A stretch of DNA of 64,000 bases from Scleroderma bovista (Eukaryota > Basidiomycota > Agaricomycetes > Boletales > Sclerodermataceae). Each line of letters begins with the position of its first letter. Position 1 is the first letter of the stretch. This document shows positions 44,369 to 55,000 of this stretch, one piece after another. The notes under the pieces were generated by a model that ran no database searches, had not been told where the DNA came from, and worked only from the letters and a program-made list of their open reading frames with translations. A program made the position numbers and the translations under genes. The stretch is taken from contig JAYMGJ010000092.1 of assembly GCA_037178675.1 (NCBI GenBank), positions 54,975 through 118,974 of the forward strand, given 5' to 3'.

Positions 44369-47300
44369 GCAGCTCCCGGCCCTCCACACAACTGGCAAGC
44401 TGCGTTGACTCCAGAAGTGCACCCAAGGAGGCCCGCCTCAACGTGTCCGCTCTCTTAGATCCTAATTCCCTTATGCCTCATGTTTGCCTTTTGTCTTATG
44501 ATTTACCAGAACTCCGTGCGCTTGTGGACTCCGGTTCCACGCACTGTTTTGTAGATACCCAATATGCTCTTGGACACTCTCTCTCCACTTACTCCATTCC
44601 TCCGATTGTTCTCCGACTCTTTGATGGTACCTCAAATTTTGTAATTACTCAAGCCGTCGACCTATCAGTGAAATTCCCCGCATCCGGTGATGTCACCCCT
44701 ATGACTTTTTACCTTGCTCCGTTAGACTCTGAATGCATAATTATCCTTGGACATAACTGGCTCACCCGCTACAATCCGTTGATTGACTGGGTACTGAGCA
44801 GTTTAACTTTCTGGACCCCTGCACCAAGTTTGCTAGCGCCCCCGTCGACCCCCTCTCTGGTTCAGTCCGGTAACCCTGTCTCCAGCCTCTCTGGCCAATC
44901 TGACCCTGGCCTCACGCCATCTGTCGACACTCTGGTTTGCACCCCTCTGCACATCTCTCTGATAAACACAGCCGCATTCGTGTGTGCGTGCAAATTAGAG
45001 GGATCCACCAAATACCAACTTCAGCTGCGTCCTTCTGACATGGCAAGAGCTCGTTCTTCCTCCGCCTCTACTCCGCCGGACTTGGACATCATCCCTCTGG
45101 AGTATCGCGATTATGCAGATGTGTTCAGCAAGGCGAAGGCCTCTGAACTTCCCCCACATTGTGACTATGACTTGAAGATCGACCTCAAAGAAGGTACCTC
45201 CCCTCCTCTGGGAACTCTCTACTCACTGTCTCCAGTTGAGCTCTCCGCTCTCCGGACTTTCATCGATGAGAATCTCAATACAGGTTTCATCCGTCCTACC
45301 GCTTCCTCCCATGCTGCTCCGGTCCTCTTCGTAAAGAAGAAGGACGGCTCACTCCGCCTCTGCGTTGACTTCTGGGGCCTAAACAAAATTACCAAGAAGG
45401 ATCGCTATCCACTCCCCCTAATCTCTGATCTTTTGGACTCACCCAGCCGTGCTAAAATCTATTCGAAGATTGACCTCCGGCACGCGTACCATCTAGTCCG
45501 GATTGCTCCGGGTGATGAATGGAAGACCGCCTTCCGTATGCGCTATGGGTCCTATGAGTGGTTAGTAATGCCCTTTGGCCTCACTAACACCCCTGCAGCC
45601 TTCCAGCGCTTTGTCAACACCATCTTCGCTGACATGCTAGACGTCTGCGTCGTTGTGTACCTCGATGACATCCTAATCTACTCCGAGGATATGGAGTCCC
45701 ACCAGCAGCATGTCTGGGAAGTTCTCCACCAACTCCGGCTACATGGCCTCTTCGCCAAACCGGAGAAATGTGAGTTCCACTCAGACTCGGTAGAGTACCT
45801 TGGCTATCGCCTCTCTCTGGACAGTTTGACTATGTCTCCAGACAAGATCCAAACCATCTCTGACTGGCCTGAACCTCGAAAGGTAAAGGACATCCAGTCC
45901 TTCTTGGGCTTTGCCAATTTCTACCGCCGGTTCATATTCAACTACTCTGACATTGTGGTTCCCCTCACCCGGCTCACCCGGAAGGATGCTCCCTGGAATT
46001 TCTCTGAGGACTGTCGATGTTCTTTCAATGCTCTCAAGCACACCTTCACCACTGCGCCCATCCTCACTCACTTTATTCTGGACACCCCTATCATCGTGGA
46101 AACTGACGCCTCCGACTACGCTGTCGCTGGCATCTTGTCTATCACCTGCGCTGATGGAGAGATTCGTCCAGTCGCATACTACTCCCAGACCCTGACTGCT
46201 CCGGAGTTAAACTACGACACCCACGATAAGGAGTTGCTGGCTATCTTCGAAGCTTTCCGGAACTGGTGCCATTACCTCGAAGGTTCTGCCTCTCCAATAG
46301 ACGTCGTCATGGACCACAAAAACCTCGAGTACTTCTCCACCTCAAAAGTACTGTCCCGCTGGCAAGCCCGGTGGTCTGAATTTCTATCACAATTTAATCT
46401 TGTCATTCGTTTCCGTCCCGGAAAACTCGGTGCCAAGCCGGATGCTCTCACTAGACGATGGGACGTCTACCCCAAAGAGGGGGATAGTGGCTACGCCCGG
46501 GTTAACCCCCAAAATCTTAGGCCGGTGTTCACTCAAGAACAGCTCTCTAATTCTCTTCGCGCTACTTATCTAGAGTTTCCGGTCCTCCGTGCAGTCGCAA
46601 TCATGGACGTGGAAACACTCCATAGTGACATCCTCTCTGCACTACCCTCTGATCCCATTGCCCAGGTCCACCTCACAGATCCACCGGACTCTCGTTGGTC
46701 CACCGACGAGGCTGGATTCCTTCGACTAGACGGTCATATATACGTACCAGACTTGGATGACCTCCATCTCCGGGTACTCCGGTATCGACACGACCACCCA
46801 CTTGCTGGTCACTTTGGGAAAAACCGGACTCTAGAGCTAATCCGGCATGAATATACCTGGCCTGGTCTCAGGACCTTCGTCAAGGACTACGTCTGGTCCT
46901 GTACCTCCTGCACAAGAGCTAAGACACCACACCATAGACCATACAGACTGCTGAAGCAGCTCCCAGTACCAGAGAAGCCCTGGAATTCCATCTCCATGGA
47001 TTTCATAGAGCAACTCCCTTCATCTACCGGCTTCACAGCCATCCTGGTCGTGGTAGACCGGCTTTCTAAACAAGCCATTTTCATCCCTACTCACGACACC
47101 ATCACTAGCCCGGAGCTTGCAAAACTCTTCCTGCTCCACGTATTCTCCAAGCACGGTGTTGCCGCCCACGTCACCTCAGATCGCGGTACAGAGTTTGTCT
47201 CCCACTTCTTCCGGTCACTTGGGAAGGCCCTTGACATGCGCCTTCACTTCACCTCTGGTTACCACCCGGAGGGCGATGGCCAGACTGAGCGGTCTAACCA

Positions 47301-48078
47301 GACCCTTGAACAGTACCTCCGGATCTACTGCAACTACCAGCAGGACAACTGGGCAGACCTACTCCCATTAGTGGAGTTCACATATAACAACGCACCTAGT
47401 GCTACCACCGGAGTCTCTCTGTTCTTTGCTAACAAGGGCTATCACCCTAACATCTCTGTCTACCCAGAACGTGACATGACCTCCGCCAGGGCTCGTGACT
47501 ATGCAGTCGACCTCGAGTCGCTGCATCAATACCTTCGAGAAGAAATGGCCAACGCGCAACTTCGCTACCAAGGTCCGGCTGATGCCAAACGTACTCTGGC
47601 ACCGGACTTCAAGGTTGGCGACCAAGTATATGTGAAAGCCAAATACTTCCGGTCTACTCGACCATCCAAAAAGCTATCAGAGAAGAACCTGGGGCCCTAC
47701 ACTATCATCGCACAAGTAGGCTCCCTCTCTTTTACGCTCCGTCTTCCAGATTCCATGCGCACAGTTCACCCCGTCTTCCATGTCTCCCAACTCGAACCGG
47801 CCATACCTAATACCATACCAGACCGGATACAACCTCCTCCGCCACTGGTCAAAGTAGATGGTGAACCGGAGTTCGAGATCTCTGAGATCCTCGACTCCAA
47901 GGTTGACCGTCGACGCAGAACGTGCAAGTTGCTTTACTTGGTACATTGGTCCGGTTACGAAGGGACTGATGAAGAAACATCTTGGCTTCTCGCCACTGAA
48001 CTAGGCAACGCTACGGAACTGTTAGAAGATTATCATGTCTGGTACCCGGACAAACCCGGACCACTCACGTCTATGTAA
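44362..48078 (+). CDS. pol: Gypsy-2 pol polyprotein (protease-RT-RNase H-integrase-chromodomain), intact
   Basis: About 1238 codons from the frameshift site without a stop. Protease ALVDSGSTHCFVD is near 44517. RT has DGSLRLCVDFWGLNK, MPFGLTNTPAAFQR and YLDDILIYSE at about 45658. RNase H has VETDASDYAVAGI. The integrase zinc region is HPLAGHFGKNRTLELIRH...CTSCTRAK; the core has SISMDFIEQLP, TSDRGTEFVSHF and DGQTERSNQ. The C-terminus carries a chromodomain (EFEISEILDSKV, LYLVHWSGYEGTDEETSWL, about 47865-48030). It cuts the polyprotein, copies RNA to DNA and inserts it. It retains catalytic motifs throughout, so it could act in trans even though gag is broken. Confidence 0.92.
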   Translation, partial: RVSSSRPSTQLASCVDSRSAPKEARLNVSALLDPNSLMPHVCLLSYDLPELRALVDSGSTHCFVDTQYALGHSLSTYSIPPIVLRLFDGTSNFVITQAVDLSVKFPASGDVTPMTFYLAPLDSECIIILGHNWLTRYNPLIDWVLSSLTFWTPAPSLLAPPSTPSLVQSGNPVSSLSGQSDPGLTPSVDTLVCTPLHISLINTAAFVCACKLEGSTKYQLQLRPSDMARARSSSASTPPDLDIIPLEYRDYADVFSKAKASELPPHCDYDLKIDLKEGTSPPLGTLYSLSPVELSALRTFIDENLNTGFIRPTASSHAAPVLFVKKKDGSLRLCVDFWGLNKITKKDRYPLPLISDLLDSPSRAKIYSKIDLRHAYHLVRIAPGDEWKTAFRMRYGSYEWLVMPFGLTNTPAAFQRFVNTIFADMLDVCVVVYLDDILIYSEDMESHQQHVWEVLHQLRLHGLFAKPEKCEFHSDSVEYLGYRLSLDSLTMSPDKIQTISDWPEPRKVKDIQSFLGFANFYRRFIFNYSDIVVPLTRLTRKDAPWNFSEDCRCSFNALKHTFTTAPILTHFILDTPIIVETDASDYAVAGILSITCADGEIRPVAYYSQTLTAPELNYDTHDKELLAIFEAFRNWCHYLEGSASPIDVVMDHKNLEYFSTSKVLSRWQARWSEFLSQFNLVIRFRPGKLGAKPDALTRRWDVYPKEGDSGYARVNPQNLRPVFTQEQLSNSLRATYLEFPVLRAVAIMDVETLHSDILSALPSDPIAQVHLTDPPDSRWSTDEAGFLRLDGHIYVPDLDDLHLRVLRYRHDHPLAGHFGKNRTLELIRHEYTWPGLRTFVKDYVWSCTSCTRAKTPHHRPYRLLKQLPVPEKPWNSISMDFIEQLPSSTGFTAILVVVDRLSKQAIFIPTHDTITSPELAKLFLLHVFSKHGVAAHVTSDRGTEFVSHFFRSLGKALDMRLHFTSGYHPEGDGQTERSNQTLEQYLRIYCNYQQDNWADLLPLVEFTYNNAPSATTGVSLFFANKGYHPNISVYPERDMTSARARDYAVDLESLHQYLREEMANAQLRYQGPADAKRTLAPDFKVGDQVYVKAKYFRSTRPSKKLSEKNLGPYTIIAQVGSLSFTLRLPDSMRTVHPVFHVSQLEPAIPNTIPDRIQPPPPLVKVDGEPEFEISEILDSKVDRRRRTCKLLYLVHWSGYEGTDEETSWLLATELGNATELLEDYHVWYPDKPGPLTSM

Positions 48079-48233
48079 TAATACTCTCACTCTCTGTTTC
48101 TCTTATCCGTTTCTTTTATCTGTTTCACTCTGTCTCTGTAATATCACTCACTCTCAAATCCAGCCACTTTTCTCTATAAACAAAAAAGTAAAACTAAATT
48201 ACATTTCTATTTACAAGGACTGGACCGGACCTC

Positions 48234-49281
48234 TCACTCCGGCACACCATTGCCAGGGTTCTCTTGCTCCTCTTGGAGCCCCTGGACTTCCTTTTCGACC
48301 TCCTCCGGGTTGACCTCCGCTTCGCTGACCTCCGACTCCTCGTCCTCATCCCAAGGCGCCGTGAAGAAACGGCACTCCTCGAGGAATGTCTCGAGGCCAG
48401 CCATCAACCTCTCATTTCCTTTGGCCACCAAGCGGGTGGCATCCACGACCCGGCGCATCTGACCAGTCATCTCCTCCACTGCTCCGGTCAACCAGTCCAA
48501 CCAGTCCAGGAATGGCCCAGGGTCAAACCCGGGCCGTTTCCCAGACGGTCCCGGTACTTCGACGATGTTGTTGTCGTCGACGACCTTCGCAGCCGTCTTC
48601 TTCTTTTTCCGCTTCTCCCCTCCTCGCGGCAACGTTGCAACCTCCTTCGCCTTGCCCTTCCCTTTGTCCTCTACCGGACCCAGACCTCCTACCTCTGGCC
48701 ACTCGCACCGCTCCTTGAGCCCGGCGCACTTCATGCACGCGTGCTGCTTGGGCCTTTCCGGGTCTCATTTGCACTTGGCCTTGTGCTTTGCACAGCGGAC
48801 ACACCTGCCAGGAAGTTAAATAAAAAAGCAAAAAAAAAAAAATATAGGTTACTTACTGGACGTTGCTCCGGTCTCCACTCGGACCCGCCTCCAGTTCTTC
48901 CCTTGCTTGCTTCTTCGACACCTCCTGCGCCATCGCTCTCTGCTTTGCTGCAACCTCTGCAGCCCTTCGCTGCACCTCCGCCCTGTCCTTCTCTGCCTGC
49001 TCACGCGCCTGGCGCTCCACCTCCTCTCTCGCCTTCCGCTCCGCCTCCTTGCGAGCCCTTGTCTCTGCCTCTTTGTGCGCTCGCCTCTCCGCCTCTTCCC
49101 TACGCTGCTTCTCCTCCCTCTTCACTTGCTTGTGACGTTGATGTTCCTTTGCCTTGGCGTCAAGGACGTCAGACTCGTCCTCACTACCGGACTGAAGCTC
49201 CGGTGTTGGGGCCTTCGTCCAATCCCTAGACTCGGTGGCAGCAGGGGTGATGGGGCTGGTGGACTTAGCAATGGCAAACAT
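48234..49281 (-). CDS. Antisense two-exon reading frame in Gypsy-2: coiled coil plus cysteine cluster, one in-frame TGA
   Basis: Minus strand between pol and the 3' LTR. Exon 1 is 49281-48857 (ATG at 49281; MFAIAKSTSPITPAATESRD, then a long charged helix rich in R, E, A and K repeats). The intron is 48856-48805 (52 nt, GTAAGT, long T tract, GGCAG). Exon 2 is 48804-48234, opening CVRCAKHKAKC, then in-frame TGA (48767-48765), then CMKCAGLKERCEWP, a lysine-rich basic stretch, DWLDWLTGAVEEMTGQMRRV and an acidic tail. The six-cysteine spacing recalls fungal Zn2Cys6 DNA-binding clusters, but this is by eye. The frame, splice sites and domain order argue for a real accessory gene. The TGA (likely from CGA) breaks this copy. 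Function unknown; it could regulate the element or make antisense RNA. Confidence 0.6.
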
Positions 49282-49430
49282 GGTAAAATTGATGGCAGAA
49301 AACTGAGGGTAAAGGCCAAACCAGTCTGATCTTTATAGATCCAAATTTCATACTCAGACAATCACTCTGGACTCCGCATTGTTCTAGGCGACCACACGAC
49401 AGCCTCATTGGGGCCTCATGGGTTCGGCCC

Positions 49431-49445
49431 CTAAAAGGGGGATAC
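49431..49445 (+). other. Gypsy-2 polypurine tract
   Basis: AAAAGGGGGATAC immediately before the TG of the 3' LTR. Confidence 0.65.
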
Positions 49446-50086
49446 TGTTACAACCATGTCCAACTCCGGGTCCTATCTGGTCACTCCGGTCGCTTCGCAG
49501 CTTTACAGCTCAACTCCGGTCGCCCACCAGTTACTCCGATCGCGCTCATGCAGATAACCTTCTGTTAAGCACGACCCTTGGTCTATGCTCTATTCGTTCG
49601 TTACCACACCTCGCCGTCAACCCTGCTTGACGTGAGTTCTCCGTGAACTCGATATATCCTATACCTTGTAGCATTTTCACCGGACCTGATTTATTTTACC
49701 TGGACCTGACTTTATTTTCACCGGACCTGACCTAGTCCTAACTCTGGTCATCCCTTGTCCGCTATTAGGTTGTTTACTTGTCACCGTATGTACTCGACCC
49801 TAGTTTCTATGTAGTATAAGTACCCTGTACTCCGTCCTGTATACCTCAGTCTGAAATCAACCATAGTCTCTACTCCTGATCTTGCCCGTCTCTGTCTCTG
49901 TCTCTGTCTCCCCTTCTTGACCGGAACCTATGCAAGGGATCAACGCTCGTTATCCTTAGTCGTTGAATCCAAGCAGTCACCAACTCCGGCCGGACTAATC
50001 TCTTGTCCAGCCCTCTGCCCTCTCCCTTCGTCCGCTTTCGTCCGGACTTGACCGGACCCCCTACCAGAGTAGACCCGGACTTGACA
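49446..50086 (+). repeat. Gypsy-2 3' LTR
   Basis: 641 bp; matches 42760-43339 apart from small insertions (for example the duplicated CACCGGACCTGA segment near 49680-49730). Confidence 0.9.
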
Positions 50087-50091
50087 TCCAG

Positions 50092-50983
50092 CCGGCAATC
50101 CCTGCCAACAACCGTACCTCCATTGATCCTAACACGGAGGAATCGCACCACCCACCAGCATGACAGACTGCCAAAGGGAGCTCCTGGCTGGGGAGACAAG
50201 ATCACCAAATGGTGCGACTTCATCCACCATTTGAGTCGCACCAGCTGCACAAAGAAATTTGCTGGGGTTCATAAAAAGACTGACCCCAAGCACCAAGAGC
50301 CCCAAACTGATCGGAGGCTCAGAGGATTCATCCTCGAGGGGTACTTTGCCCCTTGTTTCCAGTATGGTTCCAACTGTAATGGTTGGCGCTGCAGCTTTGC
50401 ATGGCTGTTTGTGGTCCTAGGATGGTACAGAGCTATCATCGAGTGAGAGGGGTGGATAATCGTGCCAGGCCGCACATCCCCTTGGTCCAAATCAACCAAT
50501 AAAGCACTGTCCCCATTTGCGATCGCTGAGCACCTTGCCCAGAATGGCTTTAACTTCCAAGAAGCTGATGACCTGCATGAGTGGGCGGTAGCAACACTGC
50601 AGGATGACACAGCTGGACAAGAGCCCGATGTTGAAATAAGCTCAGAGCTCACAGTTGCAGAGACTGCCCTGGAGGGGCTTGAGCAGTCCCTCAAATACTA
50701 TGAAGACAGGGCGGAACAAGTGGAGAGGCCGACCGACTTTCGAGACATAGAGTCTCACCCTGGCGATACCCTCTCCCTCATGGGAATTGATGTAGTGGCA
50801 GGGTACCTGGCCCCCAAAGTGAAAAAGAAGTGTCACAGTCGGCGCAAGACACTGCCCTCCGATGAAGAGGAGGAATACGACAGCTTCAGCGAGGACTACT
50901 GAGGCGATGATGACCCTGGCCCACTGTGGAACCCTCCAGGGGACCAGATGGACGTTGACCAATCTGGTCCATCACAGATGTAG
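50092..50983 (+). pseudogene. Ghost gene, 3' part, beyond Gypsy-2
   Basis: Continues the frame of the 5' part: RQSLPTTVPPLIL, then GWGDKITKWCDFIHHLSRTS, RRLRGFILEGYFAPC, WLFVVLGWYRAIIE, in-frame TGA at 50444, GRTSPWSKSTNKALSPFAIA, HLAQNGFNFQEADDLHEWAV, an acidic region (SDEEEEYDSFSEDY), TGA at 50900, and a final TAG at 50981-50983 after DQMDVDQSGPSQM. Family unknown. The two inner TGAs are followed by G, as expected for mutated CGA codons. Total ancestral coding length is roughly 780 codons. Confidence 0.6.
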
Positions 50984-51331
50984 GGCTGACCTGGGAGTGA
51001 CTGGTCATTCTGAGAGGTGCAACCCTCTCACTAAAATGAAGAGTCACACTGATGCGATGACACAACCGCCAACCGGTTGTGTTACCATCATCAGAGAGGC
51101 ACAACCCTCTCGACAGAAGGTGTCATGAACCCCAATGGGTCACTTTCTTATTTGTTTCCTTTTTTGTTTTCCTCTTCTGTTTCCTTGTCGCCTCGGGCCC
51201 CTGTCTATCAGACATACATTTTATTAGTTGTTCGTGCCTATTATAATATACATGACTTTCATTTACTACTGCGCAAGGTATCTCACACGCTTCATTACAA
51301 GAGTCCTTGGATGGACTCTCTAAGGGGAGGG

Positions 51332-51496
51332 TGTAAAGGGAGTAATCTCCCTTTACTGTTGACCACTAGGAGGTCTATCTTAGTATAGTAGCACTTCTGC
51401 TTATATAAGGAGAAGCACCCATATATGTAGCACTGGTGCTCGTTACATAAGCAGATTATCTCTACTACTGTACCATCACCTACCCTCAATATAACA
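51332..51496 (+). repeat. Possible Copia-type LTR
   Basis: TGTAAAGGGAGTAATC to CAATATAACA, preceded by the purine tract AAGGGGAGGG and containing TATATAAGG at about 51402. This is the layout of a 3' LTR with its polypurine tract. No pol is seen upstream (50984-51320 is a C/T-rich unique stretch), so it is a remnant or a chance pattern. Confidence 0.4.
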
Positions 51497-51499
51497 CAG

Positions 51500-51764
51500 G
51501 TCATGTTCATTGAGGGTGTGACTATCAGTCATCAGAGCCAGCAACAACTTACAACAGACCATCAACAAACAATTTGATGTGCAGGCATGTGACTTGATAT
51601 CAATTTCGGGCACCTGAATTGTCAGACATCAGGTTCATCTCCAGTGTGCAGATCAACACAAGAAAACCTTACCATTCTGTATAATGCCAGGCTGCCCCTG
51701 CGCCTTTTGTTGTTGAAGCAATACTTATAAGAGGAACTGCTACTCCAACTCACCTGTTGGGTGG
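51500..51764. other. Unique flank, nothing seen
   Basis: No coding or repeat feature recognised between the Copia-like LTR and LTR3. Confidence 0.3.
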
Positions 51765-51769
51765 AGTGC

Positions 51770-52393
51770 TGTCACGACCGTGACATCCGATCACCCTGTA
51801 CCCTATTGTCCGATCGCGTCCACGCGTTCGCCGTCCGTCTATTGTATGTACTCCCTTTTCCGTTTCTTGCTATCTGTCCTGTATCGCCACCGATCGGTGA
51901 GCGCGTTGTCCGTTTCTGTCTCTCTGTACTATTACCTAATATGTTTCCTTTCTTGTTTCCGGTTACTATACGTTCCCGTCCCGTTGCATTACTAATACGA
52001 TACTCATCGGTAATCCGGTTATCGCACTTACCGTACTTACTCAGCGCGCAGCGCGACTGCGCTCGTCATTCGTCGGTAATCCCGACTTCCCGTACATCGC
52101 CTCATCCGTTCCACTCAGTATAAATACCTAGATACTCGGTCTGTTGTAGTTCAGTTCGAATATCGAATAAGATACTTCTCATCTGTTCTCCCTGCGCACT
52201 CTCCGTCTCTGTCTCGTGCAAGCACTCGGTCGTAGACCGTTTACCCTCGGACTCTCCGTCAGACCCTCGGTCGGCCTTCCTATTACTCGGGAAGCGCGAC
52301 TACGCTACGTAGCATCTCGGTCTTACCGCTAGACCAACCCCTGACCCCCTGACCCCTCGTAGAGATCAGATCGGTGAAGAACCAGTCTTGACA
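51770..52393 (+). repeat. Solo LTR, family LTR3, TSD AGTGC
   Basis: 624 bp from TGTCACGACC to GTCTTGACA, with AGTGC at 51765-51769 and 52394-52398. TATAAATACC (about 52121) is a TATA element. It shares the TCTTGACA end with LTR2 but is otherwise different. Confidence 0.85.
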
Positions 52394-52494
52394 AGTGCAC
52401 AACCAGAGATGGTAGCAGTAGCTGGTTAAGAGCTGTTATATTATATAAGCGATGAACACTGTTTATATACAACAAATAGTGTGACATGTGACTG

Positions 52495-53849
52495 TGTCAT
52501 ATCCATACTTTTCCAGTCGCAACTCCGGTCTAACCATGGCCCGCCTGACCTCTCCTTAGGCATAGATGCAACTCCGGATCTAGTCCGGCCATCTCCAGCC
52601 CTATAGCTGCACTCCAGCTCAACTCCGGTCACTACGTCCATCTCCGCCTCAGGACTAACCCCTGTCTTCTTACAGACAGATCCGCGGTCTAACTCCTCTG
52701 TGTCGGACTTGTACCTACCACTAGTCGCTACTCTGGTTTCAGTCCGGCCACTCCCTTAGCCTTGTCTGCGACGTAGCCCAACTCCGGCTGGTACATCCAA
52801 CTCCGGCTCAGTTCTGCTCCTGCTCCTGCTCCGCTTCCTCTGTCAGGTCCACCAAAGGCTTAGGACATTTCCATGTCCAACTCCGGACCTTCCTCCGGCT
52901 ACTCCGCCCTTCCTCCACTCGCACACTCCCTCCGCTCATACACTCCCTCCGCTCATACACTCCCTCTGCTCTTGCACTTCCTCTGGTCGTGCACTTCCTC
53001 CGGTCCCACTTCCTCCGGTCCTGGACATCGCTCCGGACTTAACATTAGTTAAGTCCACCTCTGACCCTTACCTGTCCTCTTCCGACCTAGTTCCCTTGTC
53101 CCTGCTTCCGCTCCAGTTTATTTTCCTGTCCCTGCTTTATTTTCTTGTACCTGGTTTATTTTCCTGTCTGCTTCTGCTCCATCCCTTGTCTCGACATTAA
53201 GGTGTTTACTTGTCACCGTATATACTCACCTTAGTTTCATTACTATATAAACTACCATACTCCGGCCTAGTAGTCCTTAGATAAAATCTCGACTAAGATA
53301 CTCCCCACTCTGTACTACCCATTATGCTCTCCTAATCCATCTGTTCATCTGAACTCCTGAACTCCGGCCAACTCCGACCTCTGTCCTATCTCGTCCCCTT
53401 GGTCCTATGTCCGATCCTAGCAAGTCTCCTACTTGCACGAGGGCAAAAGCCACCTCTGTCCCAGACTCGACGCTAGACCTCTCAGGACTTATCCCACCTC
53501 TGGGATGTCCTTCGCTCCGGACAAGCTGCGCTCAACTCCGGACCACTTTCCCGCGGTCCGGACTTACTCCGCAAAAACCCAGACTTACTCCGCAAAAACC
53601 CAGACTTACTCCGCAAAAACCCAGACTTACTCCGCAAAAACCCAGACTTACTCCGCAAAAACCCAGACTTACTCCGCAAAAACCCAGACTTACTCCCTGT
53701 GCTTCTCTAGTGCCCGGACTTCGTTCGTTTGACCCGGACTTGACTCTCCGCACTAACTAGCACCTACTAGTGTCTGGACTTACCTCCTCATTAGTTCCCT
53801 GCACCTCTGGACCTCCTAGTAAGATCGTCGAGGAGAACCAGTCTTGACA
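52495..53849 (+). repeat. Solo LTR, family LTR2, TSD GACTG
   Basis: 1355 bp from TGTCATATCC to TCTTGACA, flanked by GACTG at 52490-52494 and 53850-53854. It differs from the 39700 copy mainly by a run of six or seven 21-bp units (ACTTACTCCGCAAAAACCCAG) at about 53563-53695. Confidence 0.9.
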
Positions 53850-53918
53850 GACTGTGACATGTGATGTGTGACATGTAACATCTACTCTAAAGAGGACTAT
53901 TACTAAGTCTACACTAAT

Positions 53919-55000
53919 ATGGGTCGCAGTCTTGTGTGCACTTCGTCGACGGTTTACACCGGGTGCACGTGCGACTTCAACATTTGTCACCTTCAGTTCC
54001 AACTAACAAGGCACTCAGTCTACACCTCTCCAACAGTTGTTCCTGTGGAGAGAAGCTTTGCACTGCATGGGCTGACTTCCATCTTCATGCGAGTACCAAT
54101 CCTGGGTTAGCACCATTGGAGCACAATGACCAAGGGAATGCCATGGAAATTGCCTACAATGCAAATGATATTGGTAACCCCGACAGAGGAGATTTTACTT
54201 ACAACTTACCAGTTGATGTTGATCTTCCCCCTACACCCCCAGATAGACTTCCTGGGATGCCTACAACATCAGCAAAACAATCCTTTGCTCTGTAGAGCCT
54301 GTACAGAAAGTTACAAAAAATTACAGAAAGGTACCCAGTAATACAGAGCTGTACAGAAAATGGACAAAAAAACTGGCCTATAAACCTTACCTAAAAATTT
54401 CACTGAACCTTCTTTGTATCCAAAATAAGCCTTTTACATACCAGGTTAGAGTGTAGAAACTGAATCACTCATGTAACATGTCAAAACTTGGGGTGAGAAA
54501 AGTGCTGTTTTGTTGATGAAACCCTCAAAGGGGGCCCCAATGGCCACAGTTTATCCATCCATACCTGGCACTGGTCGCCACTGTTGTTGGAGAGGGGGAC
54601 ACTCTCTTTGATGCAGTTCACAAGGAGCAGGAGATACAGGGAAACAATCCTGCTGCACCTTTTGATAGTGATGGGGAATGGGACCTAGCCAAGTGGTTAA
54701 TTAAGAATGTCTCACAGACAGGAATCGAAGAGTTTACCAAGTTAGCTATTGTAAGTGATTCCTCAATAGTGCTGATGATGTCAACCTAAAACTTATGACA
54801 GACAAATAAGCTTGACTTGTCATTCAAAAGTAAACATACCTTCATGAAAGCGATTGACCATTTGCCATGAAGCGCTGAGTGGTCACTAAGGATGGTTGAT
54901 GTGGAGGGCAACATAATGGGTGCAGATGGGAAGCTACTCATGGAGGAGGAGGAGCTCTGGCTGTGCAACCCACTTGATTGCATATGTGAGCTTATGGTGG
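53919..55000 (+). pseudogene. Fragment of a Plavaka-like DNA transposase, broken
   Basis: Recognisable in order: a C2H2-like start (CDFNICHLQFQLTRHS at about 53970), an acidic/proline linker (NLPVDVDLPPTPPDRLPGMP, about 54210-54260), then, after stops, FDSDGEWDLAKWLIKNVSQT-GIEEF (about 54660-54730), an intron-like gap, LSFKSKHTFMKAIDHLP, EWSLRMVDVEGNIMGADGK and LLMEEEELWLCNPLDC (to about 54985). This W-x-LA-WL-KNV ... FLxxID.LP...E.ELW..DP order is that of the Agaricomycete Plavaka transposases, from memory of the family. The catalytic part is missing. The frame is cut at about 55000 by sequence like the foldback element end. Confidence 0.6.

Larger units (their letters stand above)
42760..50086 (+). 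mobile_element. Gypsy-2: full-length Ty3/Gypsy chromovirus, TSD TCCAG
   Basis: LTRs begin TGTTACRACCATGTCC and end GGACTTGACA. TCCAG is at 42755-42759 and 50087-50091. Order: 5' LTR, damaged gag, intact pol with chromodomain, an antisense two-exon reading frame, polypurine tract, 3' LTR. Element plus one TSD is 7332 bp, a multiple of three, so the frame of the host gene is kept on both sides. Confidence 0.93.

Noticed and set aside
48250..49229. Plus-strand serine/proline/leucine-rich frames at 48264-49229 as a gene
   Set aside because: They are the complement of the antisense coiled-coil/cysteine frame, which has an ATG, a proper intron and a domain-like order. The plus frame is only its shadow.
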